From Chlamydiota bacterium (lineage in GTDB: Bacteria; Chlamydiota; Chlamydiia; Chlamydiales; Parachlamydiaceae), in assembly GCA_013286075.1 (NCBI GenBank), contig JABDGJ010000031.1, positions 1 through 10,154 of the forward strand: a stretch of DNA of 10,154 bases, written 5' to 3'. Made by a program: the position numbers and the translations under genes. Shown piece by piece: positions 1 through 5,378 of this stretch. The notes beneath the pieces are model-generated. The model ran no database searches, was not told where the DNA came from, and saw only the letters and a program-made list of their open reading frames with translations. How positions within the stretch are numbered: the stretch's first letter is position 1; each line of letters opens with the position of its first letter.

Positions 1-48
1 GGCGGTTGGACTCAAACCAACGAGACCGAAGTCGAGGGATTTACAGTC
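1..48 (-). repeat. Partial duplicate of tRNA-Tyr 3' part (probable distal att site)
   Basis: These bases match 3144-3192 inside the complete tRNA-Tyr gene with one substitution (position 14, in the T loop) and one missing base (after position 22). The match runs from the anticodon stem-loop through the variable arm and T arm into the acceptor stem, then stops abruptly at 49. The 5' half of a tRNA is absent, so this cannot be a functional tRNA. Both copies have the same orientation, as expected when a tyrosine recombinase uses the tRNA anticodon arm as its core site. The repeat may continue to the left of the window. Confidence 0.85.
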
Positions 49-82
49 TGAGGGTATCCAACCTTCAGCAATACAAGTCAAC

Positions 83-133
83 GCTTATCAGCCTCGTATT
101 CAGTATGTTAATTCCATTCATGGATTGATAAGC
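83..133. repeat. Short inverted repeat in island left flank
   Basis: GCTTATCA (83-90) and TGATAAGC (126-133) are perfect 8-bp inverted arms separated by 35 bp, between the partial tRNA copy and the GTCCC boxes. They could be a recombinase or excisionase site or a transcript hairpin. The repeat is short enough to be chance. Apart from this and the GTCCC pair, I see nothing in 49-190. Confidence 0.3.
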
Positions 134-169
134 ATTGTTTAAAATTGCCTTTTTTAATTTTTTGTCATT

Positions 170-185
170 GTCCCACCATTGTCCC
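170..185. other. Paired GTCCC boxes, possible integrase arm sites (left)
   Basis: TTGTCCCA and TTGTCCCT place GTCCC at 170-174 and 181-185, 11 bp apart, about one helical turn. A second pair with exactly the same spacing and orientation lies at 3068-3083 near the other end. Short direct repeats reading TGGGAC on the other strand are known as arm-type sites of some P4-like integrases. The match here is by pattern only. Confidence 0.45.
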
Positions 186-190
186 TGAAT

Positions 191-403
191 TCACTTAACT
201 TTACGTGAATTCGATTTGACTTTTGTGGGATGAATTGGAACTCGAACATATTTGTATTGCGGCTTGATCTCTTTGATTTTGCCGTTTTCCTCCACAACCA
301 GTGGCACTCCTGTACGAATAGAAAGGTCTATTGCCTGTTCTACACCCTTTTGGTGAGCTTCCAATAAAAGTTCCTCAATGTCTCGTTTATGCTTACTTGG
401 CAT
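191..403 (-). CDS. Small partner protein of zeta-like kinase
   Basis: This 70-aa basic protein begins with a charged helical stretch (residues 5-27) followed by a short beta-like segment around residues 33-46 (VPLVVEENGKIKEIKP). Its ATG (401-403) overlaps the last 11 nt of the zeta-like gene, which suggests translational coupling. Small proteins of this form, with a hydrophobic strand followed by 'NGKI', often follow short zeta-like P-loop kinases. Their role is not firmly established to my knowledge; an antitoxin or accessory function is a guess. The ORF is intact although its partner is frameshifted. Confidence 0.6.
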   Translation of the reverse strand: MPSKHKRDIEELLLEAHQKGVEQAIDLSIRTGVPLVVEENGKIKEIKPQYKYVRVPIHPTKVKSNSRKVK

Positions 404-973
404 GAGCCACCTCTTGTATTTCTTTCCAAATAATTAATTCTTCTACTTTCAGGTCATCTTTTGTATGTTTCTTGGCGATTATTTTTGTTGATCCTGCCAC
501 TGAATTATCTAAAATAAGTGCCCTATCTACGAGAGGTAGATAATGAGTGATAAGGTTTTTTATTCCTGCATAATAGCGCCTTCTTATTGTGTCTTCTGGG
601 ATGTGATGACCACCCTGTTCGACTCTTTTGGCAACCCTTTTAACAGCTAAAGCTGAACTAGGAAGCCATAAAAACATGAGATGAACTTCATAGTCTTTTG
701 CTTGGGCTTCCTTAAGATGTTTGATATAATTTGTTCCTGCACCGTAGTTTCAAAGGCAAAATTCTTATTTGCATTAAGAAGTTCTTTAAGCCTTATTAAC
801 ATTAATTTACTAGCTGTTAAGGACATGCTTTCTGGATGCAATGGAGCAAGCCCTCGTGCAATCTCATCTGCATTAAGAAACTCGTCTATCATCTCACTGG
901 ATATAAACGACATTGCTGTAGTTGTTTTACCTGCACCGTTTGGTCCAGCAATCATAAAAATTCTCTTTGTCAT
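393..973 (-). pseudogene. Zeta-toxin-like P-loop kinase, frameshifted
   Basis: Two frames together make one protein of about 193 aa, a normal length for the short zeta-like family (P-loop small-molecule kinases related to zeta toxins, which phosphorylate UDP-sugars). The first frame starts at ATG 973 with GAAGGA just upstream. It holds the Walker A motif GPNGAGKTT (residues 10-18), NAD (34-36) and FETT (74-77), then drifts after 'QIIS' and reads to a stop at about 647. Shifting frame near 719-722 restores HLKEAQAKDYEVHL, then the conserved RVAKRVEQGGHHIP and IRRRYYAGIKN blocks, ending at 393. One missing base in a TCAAAC run explains the break. It is either a real inactivating mutation or a sequencing error. 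An upstream ATG at 1027 is less likely because family members begin right before the P-loop. Confidence 0.8.
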
Positions 974-1094
974 TCGTCCTTCACCTGACATTGGAAAGTT
1001 GAAAATGCATTCCCTGAAATATGCCAAATATGGAACATGTTAGGCAACAGTTAATGACAACTTTTATAGAGATCAAGTTTGCTATGAGGAATTT

Positions 1095-1384
1095 ATGAAA
1101 TCAACCTTATTGAAAATATTTTTTCTCCAATTTCTCATACTTTTCTCGATTTTTGGAGGTGAAGTGAAGTTAAAAACTTTCGAAGGAGTGGAAATCATTC
1201 CATTTACTGATGATCTAGCAAGAATATCAAACATTGTTTATAAAGAATACCCTTATCTATACGATGTGGAATTGGTTATAAACCATATCCTAATTTGTCT
1301 TTTATGCTAGATTGGAAAAATGTGGGTGAACAAAAGGTTTCTTCTCATACTTTAATCTATTGGATAAAATCTCTTCATATTTAA
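1095..1384 (+). pseudogene. Possible acetyltransferase-like fragment with signal peptide
   Basis: AGGA at 1087-1090 precedes ATG 1095. The first 22 residues form a typical signal peptide or membrane anchor (KSTLLKIFFLQFLILFSIFGG). Next comes VEIIPFTDDLARISNIVYKEYPYLYD, which resembles the N-terminal part of some GNAT N-acetyltransferases ('L..LR..VF.EYPYLY.G'). The frame stops at 1310, far short of the 150-200 aa needed for that fold. A second frame open from 1277 to a stop at 1382-1384 begins YKPYPNL and could be the continuation after a one-base slip, so this is probably a decayed or truncated gene. The acetyltransferase relation is by memory of the motif and is weak. No acetyl-CoA binding motif is present. 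Nothing else is visible up to 1441. Confidence 0.35.
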
Positions 1385-1441
1385 AGCCAATCAAGAGACA
1401 ATATGTTGTTTTCATTAACCAATCAATAATTTAGGTAAACC

Positions 1442-1777
1442 ATGTCAATGCCATCAGGGATGCTTCTTTTTCCTTCTGAAAAAGAGACTATCTCTTCCTA
1501 TTTAATACACCATCCTTCTACACGCAATTTAAAAATAAGGCAAAGCGAAACAATAACATCAAAAATAATTGAAATTACAGCTAACTACTTTTCAAATAGA
1601 GGTTTTTTCTCTGATGGCATCAAAATACACCTATATGATTTATTATATCCATTAAACAAAAAATTACTAAAATTATCTGAATTAGAAATGTCGAGTGTAC
1701 AAGAAAAATTAGTAAAAGCTCTTATAGACTGTGCTAACGGAAAAAAAATTAACTTAGAGGAGAAGGATAGAAAGTAA
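1442..1777 (+). CDS. Hypothetical protein, 111 aa
   Basis: I do not recognise this ORF. It is lysine- and isoleucine-rich, has no signal peptide or membrane segment, and its C-terminal third (from about residue 75) is predicted helical and charged. Two ATGs lie close together (1442 and 1448); the preceding GGTAAACC is a poor ribosome site. It is more AT-rich than the chromosomal genes to the right, as often seen in acquired DNA. It ends 4 bp from the stop of the convergent zinc-ribbon gene. It could equally be the tail of a larger lost gene. Confidence 0.45.
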   Translation: MSMPSGMLLFPSEKETISSYLIHHPSTRNLKIRQSETITSKIIEITANYFSNRGFFSDGIKIHLYDLLYPLNKKLLKLSELEMSSVQEKLVKALIDCANGKKINLEEKDRK

Positions 1778-1781
1778 ATTT

Positions 1782-2357
1782 TCAATATTTTTTGCTTTGT
1801 AAAATTTTCAGCCTAGCATAATGTAAAAATTCTTGTTCGAAAGTCTCTTCTCTCAGTCCATCATATTTCCAATAACGATTTTGCAGCTTAGCAAAGGTGT
1901 GCTTCCTCATCCATTTAGGCTTGCAGCCAGTGGAACCTCCTGATTGTTCGAGCTGAGCTTTAATTTTGTCTTGCATTAAGCTGTAGCGAGTAGCTGGAGA
2001 GACTATTTGCGTATAGTAGCCAAGATGCAAACATTGTCGGCATAAAAAGACCCCTTCATAGCTGTAGAGCTTTCGCATTCGTTTATTACACTTAGGACAA
2101 TGAAAAAAGTAGCGCTGGCCTCCAAAGAAACAGGGCTGCTTTTCAACTGGAATGACATAGAAACCACGGCTTGTTGAAACTTCTAGTTTATCAATCCTGT
2201 ACTTGGCGATTAATTCATAGGAAGTCGCTCTTATTTCAAAGCCCAAGCAGTCATGGCTCTTGAACAACTGAAATGAATCAAGGCAAAGAAAGCTGCTACA
2301 GAGAGCTTTTCGTTGATGGCGTTTCTTTACACGCCAATACCAGCCCCAATGCGTCAT
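1782..2357 (-). CDS. Mobile-element-associated zinc-ribbon protein
   Basis: From ATG 2357, preceded by GGGAG at 8-9 nt, the protein has 191 aa. A start at 2387 is open but lacks a ribosome site. It opens with THWGWYWR, contains CFFGGQRYFFHCPKC, a second CRQC pair 15 residues later (CxxC-x15-CxxC, a zinc ribbon at about residues 87-109 from this start), then GCKPKWMRKHTFAKL. This layout matches a family of unknown function found in proteobacterial and other integrated elements ('GWGWR ... PCHFGGRRPWFLCP ... CRHC ... KPKGMHWRTF'), recognised here by pattern. It is complete, unlike its neighbours, and lies 53 bp downstream of the primase remnant on the same strand, suggesting a former operon. 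A nucleic-acid-binding role is plausible but unproven. Confidence 0.65.
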   Translation of the reverse strand: MTHWGWYWRVKKRHQRKALCSSFLCLDSFQLFKSHDCLGFEIRATSYELIAKYRIDKLEVSTSRGFYVIPVEKQPCFFGGQRYFFHCPKCNKRMRKLYSYEGVFLCRQCLHLGYYTQIVSPATRYSLMQDKIKAQLEQSGGSTGCKPKWMRKHTFAKLQNRYWKYDGLREETFEQEFLHYARLKILQSKKY

Positions 2358-2410
2358 TATTGGACACTCCCATTTATCGAAATACATTGGCTAACTGACC
2401 CATTTTCAAT

Positions 2411-3024
2411 CTATGTGTCGGTTAATCCACAGACGACCCAATCCCTGAGGTTGATTCGTGCTAAAAAATCATCTCCAGGACTTTTTCCTTGTGCTGATGG
2501 CCAAGGCTTAAGATTTGGAAACGAGCTCCAATAGTCAAAAGCTTTTCTACCCGCTAAGTCCCAATCCAAAGCATAAAGAATGGTCGAAGCTTGCCTTAAA
2601 GAGCTGCAATCTTCGGTGTTAGGCTTGGCACTACAAGAGCCTGATGATCAAATCTTTCAGTGGGATTGAATCCCAACCTCCAATAAACAATCGTGCTATC
2701 CTTGAAACCACGACGTTGTAATTCTTTTAATCCTTCATCACTCATGGTCAATCGTTGGCAAGCACCCTGAACAAATTCCGAAGCCTTCTTCTCCCATCTT
2801 TGCAGATCCTTTTTTTGTTTTGATTGGAGAGGTGTTGCTACACTGCTACAATTGCTACGATCAAAAGAAAAATTGGAAATCTTCCCCATTTGGTCTAGAG
2901 CTTGTCGAAAAGTATATCCTAAAAAATCTCGAGCAAATTGAATACCATCGCCTTTAATGCCGCATTGACGGCAGAAATATGATCCTTTTCCATCATATTG
3001 GAGGAAAAGAGTATGAATGAACAA
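2411..3024 (-). pseudogene. Phage/P4-like DNA primase remnant
   Basis: Three pieces of a CHC2-type primase with a Toprim-like part remain. At 3024 the frame opens at an unlikely TTG and reads GKGSYFCRQCGIKGDGIQFARDF, the second half of the zinc finger; the first Cys pair is lost. It continues through the helical region to WRLGFNPTERFDHQALVVPS and stops at about 2596. From about 2620 a different frame reads SSLRQASTILYALDWDLAG (Toprim-like DxD-AG motif) and GKSPGDDF, ending at 2411. By comparison with the family, some 60-70 residues between LVVPS and the LRQAS segment are missing and the frame has changed, so an internal deletion occurred. Intact enzymes prime replication of integrated or phage-like elements. 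This copy cannot be active. Confidence 0.75.
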
Positions 3025-3067
3025 GAAGTTAAGAGATAAAAAGTGTTGGGAGAAGCTAATTAATGCT

Positions 3068-3083
3068 GTCCCACTAGCGTCCC
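3068..3083. other. Paired GTCCC boxes, possible integrase arm sites (right)
   Basis: CTGTCCCA and GCGTCCCA place GTCCC at 3068-3072 and 3079-3083, the same 11-bp spacing and orientation as the pair at 170-185. They lie about 57 bp from the 3' end of tRNA-Tyr. Pairs at both ends of a tRNA-bounded element suggest recombinase or accessory-factor binding sites. The rest of 3025-3139 shows no gene. Confidence 0.45.
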
Positions 3084-3139
3084 ATGATGGAACTTAAGCT
3101 AACAAGACTGTTTGATGAAATATGGCCTAGAAAGTAATT

Positions 3140-3221
3140 TGGGGGCGGTTGGACTCGAACCAACGGAGACCGAAGTCGAGGGATTTACAGTCCCTTGCAA
3201 TTGCCGCTATGCGACACCCCC
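3140..3221 (-). tRNA. tRNA-Tyr (GTA)
   Basis: Read on the minus strand, the acceptor GGGGGTG pairs with CGCCCCC (one G-U), the anticodon arm is AGGGA-CTGTAAA-TCCCT with anticodon GTA, and the long variable arm (GAC-TTCG-GTC) is typical of bacterial tRNA-Tyr. The T arm is GTTGG-TTCGAGT-CCAAC and the discriminator is A. CCA is not encoded. Length is 82 nt. The gene is intact although its 3' part is the probable integration core, as expected when the incoming element restores the tRNA. Confidence 0.95.
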
Positions 3222-3228
3222 TCAGATA

Positions 3229-3301
<73 letters not shown>

Positions 3302-3347
3302 AAAGAATAGACTTTATAACAAATCAATCGATTTGAAGACAACAAAT

Positions 3348-3665
3348 TTATTCCGATGGTTTTTTTAGGTAAAGATCGGGATTCAGTGGTGTAGGTGGTT
3401 TATCTTCATGTGAATGCAAAGCCTCGCCAAAAGATCTCTCCATCAGGGCAGCATAGTCAACCACAGCTTTTCGAGAAGATTGTTCTTCTGTTTTTTCTTT
3501 TGGTGCAAGTTGACCCGGATTAGCCTCACTCAGTGATTTGACCGTAATTTTCCGTTTACCCAATAATGACTTTTCTGCTTCTTGATTTTTAGACAAGCAG
3601 CAGTTTTTATATTTTTTCCCTGATCCACAGGGGCAAGGATCATTTCTTCCAATTTTTTCTTCCAT
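3348..3665 (-). CDS. SEC-C motif zinc-binding protein
   Basis: The N terminus is a SEC-C motif: [19 protein letters not shown] gives C-x-C-x8-C-C (residues 11, 13, 22 and 23 from ATG 3665), the zinc-binding module found at the C terminus of SecA and in many small proteins. The rest (about 80 aa) is hydrophilic and probably unstructured, with a predicted helix around [14 protein letters not shown]. The frame extends 6 nt upstream to a GTG at 3671, but ATG 3665 with GAGAG 5 nt upstream is preferred. The function of such stand-alone SEC-C proteins is generally unknown; an adaptor or nucleic-acid/ribosome contact is only possible. A MITE-like hairpin lies directly upstream and may have displaced its original promoter. 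Confidence 0.85.
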   Translation of the reverse strand: MEEKIGRNDPCPCGSGKKYKNCCLSKNQEAEKSLLGKRKITVKSLSEANPGQLAPKEKTEEQSSRKAVVDYAALMERSFGEALHSHEDKPPTPLNPDLYLKKPSE

Positions 3666-3681
3666 AATCACTCTCAGCTTC

Positions 3682-3857
3682 TAAGAGACTGTCTCTGAAT
3701 TAAGATTCTGTCGATTTTCGGATTCTTTTGAGCCGATTTTCGACTTTAAATGTTAGGGGTAATATCGACATAGTATATTACCCCTAACATTTTAATCGAA
3801 AAGCGGCCAAAATAATCTCGAAAATCGTCCAATCCTTAATTCAGAGACAGTCTCTAA
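3682..3857. mobile_element. Hairpin MITE with TAA target duplication
   Basis: The 170 bp at 3685-3854 are an almost full-length imperfect palindrome. The outer 20 bp, GAGACTGTCTCTGAATTAAG, are perfectly repeated in inverse at the other end. The arms (3685-3765 and 3775-3854) stay complementary with few mismatches, including a perfect inner AATGTTAGGGGTAATAT, leaving a 9-nt loop. TAA flanks both sides (3682-3684 and 3855-3857), consistent with a 3-bp target duplication. No ORF is inside. GAGACTGT-type ends with TNA duplications are reminiscent of IS5-family elements, which could mobilise it in trans; this is an inference. The transcript would fold into a long hairpin on either strand. Confidence 0.8.
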
Positions 3858-3859
3858 GC

Positions 3860-3888
3860 TTGACAAGCTTAGTTTTAGGGTTTATAAT
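3860..3888 (+). promoter_or_regulatory. Consensus promoter of ttcA-like gene
   Basis: TTGACA (3860-3865), a 17-bp spacer and TATAAT (3883-3888) match the major sigma factor consensus perfectly. Start of transcription is expected near 3895, about 33 nt before ATG 3928. The -35 box begins only 2 bp outside the MITE's target duplication and lies between two AAGCTT palindromes. Confidence 0.8.
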
Positions 3889-3927
3889 CCTATATCTTTT
3901 CGAATTTTAGAACAATTGAAAATCATT

Positions 3928-4668
3928 ATGATTATTTCTATACCAAAACCTCCGTGGACTTCTCTTGGCAAGAAATTAGAAAGCACCCTTCGCAAAGCAT
4001 TATTTGATTTTCACATGGTGGATGGGGTTACAAAACTTGCCATAGCCTTAAGCGGCGGTAAGGATAGTCTAACCCTTCTCTTTTTGCTTCATGCAATTTC
4101 TGGAAGAGGTTTCCCCCCTTTTGATTTATACGCCATCCACGTATCAGGAGAATTTTCTTGCGGCGCCTCTATACAAGAAGAATACTTACAGGAAATTTGT
4201 AAAGCCTTGGGTGTAGAATTTATTTCTCTCTCCTCTCAACAACGATTGGAAACGCTCGAATGTTATAGTTGCTCCCGAGAAAGAAGACGACTTTTATTCC
4301 ATGCAGCGAAAAGCGTTGGAGCTACGACAATTGCGTTTGGACACCATCGAGATGACCAAGCCCAAACTGTTCTCATGAACTTATTGCATAAAGGAGAATT
4401 TGCCGGTAATTTGCCGAAGATTCAGATGCATGATTATGGAATCACTATCATCCGTCCCCTTATTTATATTTCTGAAGGGGATATTCGAACTTTTTCACAA
4501 CAACAAGGCTTTGCCAGAATTACTTGTCGCTGTCCTGTTGGACAAAATTCCCTTCGGAGAAAAACAGACCAAATCATCGATGATTTGGAAACAATTTTTC
4601 CAAATGCAAGAGAAAACATTGCAAGAGCAGGATTGTTGTACGGTTCTCAAAAAGCAGCTATTCGCTAA
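3928..4668 (+). CDS. TtcA-like PP-loop tRNA 2-thiolation enzyme
   Basis: The protein (246 aa) belongs to the TtcA/TilS PP-loop ATPase superfamily. Counted from a possible upstream TTG (3916), it shows the ATP pyrophosphatase loop LSGGKDS (45-51), a CxxC pair in CYSCSRERRR (116-119), FGHHRDDQAQT (141-151) and CRCPVGQNSLRR (204-215). The CxxC plus later cysteine and the GHH-DD block are TtcA hallmarks: in E. coli TtcA three cysteines hold a 4Fe-4S cluster used to make 2-thiocytidine at tRNA position 32. TilS lacks these cysteines. The protein is shorter than E. coli TtcA (311 aa), so the exact substrate is uncertain. Neither possible start has a strong ribosome site; ATG 3928 is chosen. The 3' end overlaps the convergent lipoprotein gene by 11 nt. 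Confidence 0.8.
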   Translation: MIISIPKPPWTSLGKKLESTLRKALFDFHMVDGVTKLAIALSGGKDSLTLLFLLHAISGRGFPPFDLYAIHVSGEFSCGASIQEEYLQEICKALGVEFISLSSQQRLETLECYSCSRERRRLLFHAAKSVGATTIAFGHHRDDQAQTVLMNLLHKGEFAGNLPKIQMHDYGITIIRPLIYISEGDIRTFSQQQGFARITCRCPVGQNSLRRKTDQIIDDLETIFPNARENIARAGLLYGSQKAAIR

Positions 4669-5074
4669 ATTTTGCATAAAATCTATTCTTCGCATAAGCA
4701 TCGAGTCGGTGAAGGGCTTTTTCTTGGCATTTTTCCATAAACGCTTTACCTCCTCGCATCTTATATATTCGATTCAATTCATGCCGCAATTGTTCATTCA
4801 ATTCTTTGTCCAATGAAAGATTTTCCCGTTGTTCCGGGTATTCAAGAAAGAGTTCTTCTGCATCGATCATCAAAGAAACGAGACGATCAAAATAGCGTTG
4901 AAACCGATTTGTCGAAGCAAATAATTCTTCTTGTGTTGAGATCTGCTGTAGTTCGTATATCAAAGAGCGGACGATCCCCTCCCCCTCCTCTCGAAAATGA
5001 TCTAACGAGCGCGAACTGCAACTGCACAGCAGAGAGAGGGAAAGAAAAAAAATCAGATGTCTTCTCATACCCAT
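4658..5074 (-). CDS. Small putative lipoprotein
   Basis: The 138-aa protein starts with a short basic region and a hydrophobic core (HLIFFLSLSLL) ending in the lipobox L-C-S-C, so signal peptidase II should cleave before Cys19 and leave a lipid-anchored protein. The mature part is charged, alpha-helical and without clear domains; several heptad-like stretches (about residues 30-60 and 75-115) suggest coiled helices. I do not recognise a named family. Start may be ATG 5074 or ATG 5068; neither has a strong ribosome site. The gene converges on the ttcA-like gene with an 11-nt overlap, so transcripts from the two could interfere. Confidence 0.75.
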   Translation of the reverse strand: MGMRRHLIFFLSLSLLCSCSSRSLDHFREEGEGIVRSLIYELQQISTQEELFASTNRFQRYFDRLVSLMIDAEELFLEYPEQRENLSLDKELNEQLRHELNRIYKMRGGKAFMEKCQEKALHRLDAYAKNRFYAKFSE

Positions 5075-5165
5075 AAATACTAGACCTATTCGCTAATCAC
5101 TGCAAATTCATTTCAATTAAGCTTGCAAGAAATTTACTCCATCAAATAGAATATAAGCTTGTTTC

Positions 5166-5238
5166 GGGCGTATAGCTCAGTTGGTAGAGCTCCTGTCTTA
5201 CACACAGGTGGTCATAGGTTCGAGTCCTGTTGCGCCCA
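5166..5238 (+). tRNA. tRNA-Val (TAC)
   Basis: Acceptor GGGCGTA pairs with TGCGCCC, discriminator A. The anticodon arm CCTGT-CTTACAC-ACAGG gives TAC (Val), and the T loop is TTCGAGT. Length is 73 nt, no encoded CCA. TATAAG at 5152-5157 could be the -10 box, ending 8 nt before the tRNA, but no convincing -35 is visible. Confidence 0.95.
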
Positions 5239-5250
5239 AGGTTCTGCAAT

Positions 5251-5324
5251 GCGGGAGTAGTTCAATTGGTTAGAGCACCGGCTTGTCACGCCGGAAGTTG
5301 CGGGTTCGAGCCCCGTCTCCCGCG
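5251..5324 (+). tRNA. tRNA-Asp (GTC)
   Basis: Acceptor GCGGGAG pairs with CTCCCGC, with the discriminator G typical of tRNA-Asp. The anticodon arm CCGGC-TTGTCAC-GCCGG gives GTC (Asp), and the T loop is TTCGAGC. Length is 74 nt. It follows tRNA-Val by 12 nt, so they form one transcription unit that may continue into the membrane protein gene 54 nt downstream. Confidence 0.95.
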
Positions 5325-5378
5325 TCTTTCAAAAAGATATATTTTGAGTATATTGCATAGCTATTTTTGAAGGACAAC

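Larger units (their letters stand above)
1..3192. mobile_element. Decayed integrative element at tRNA-Tyr
   Basis: The segment is bounded by the partial tRNA-Tyr copy at 1-48 and the complete tRNA-Tyr gene at 3140-3221. It holds genes of mobile type: a zeta-like kinase with a small partner, a zinc-ribbon protein typical of integrated elements, and a primase. Most are frameshifted or truncated. Paired GTCCC boxes lie just inside both ends. No integrase, excisionase or replication initiator is visible, so the element is probably immobile by itself or a remnant of a larger one. The boundaries follow directly from the sequence. The integration mechanism is inferred from the known behaviour of tRNA-targeting tyrosine recombinases. 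Confidence 0.7.

Noticed and set aside
681..1043. Plus-strand ORF of 120 codons
   Set aside because: It is antisense to the zeta-like kinase, which carries the recognisable motifs.
2313..2534. Plus-strand ORF of 73 codons
   Set aside because: It overlaps the zinc-ribbon gene start and the primase C-terminal remnant on the other strand and resembles no protein.
3320..3335. Small hairpin CAAATC/GATTTG between the SEC-C gene and tRNA-Thr
   Set aside because: Six AT-rich pairs and no T-run; too weak to call a terminator, and one here would cut the tRNAs from their likely transcript.
4400..4816. ORFs on both strands around the end of the ttcA-like gene
   Set aside because: They are out-of-frame readings of the thiolase and lipoprotein genes.
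5166..5324. tRNA-Val/tRNA-Asp as a second integration site
   Set aside because: No partial copy of either tRNA is found in the window and the flanking genes look chromosomal.
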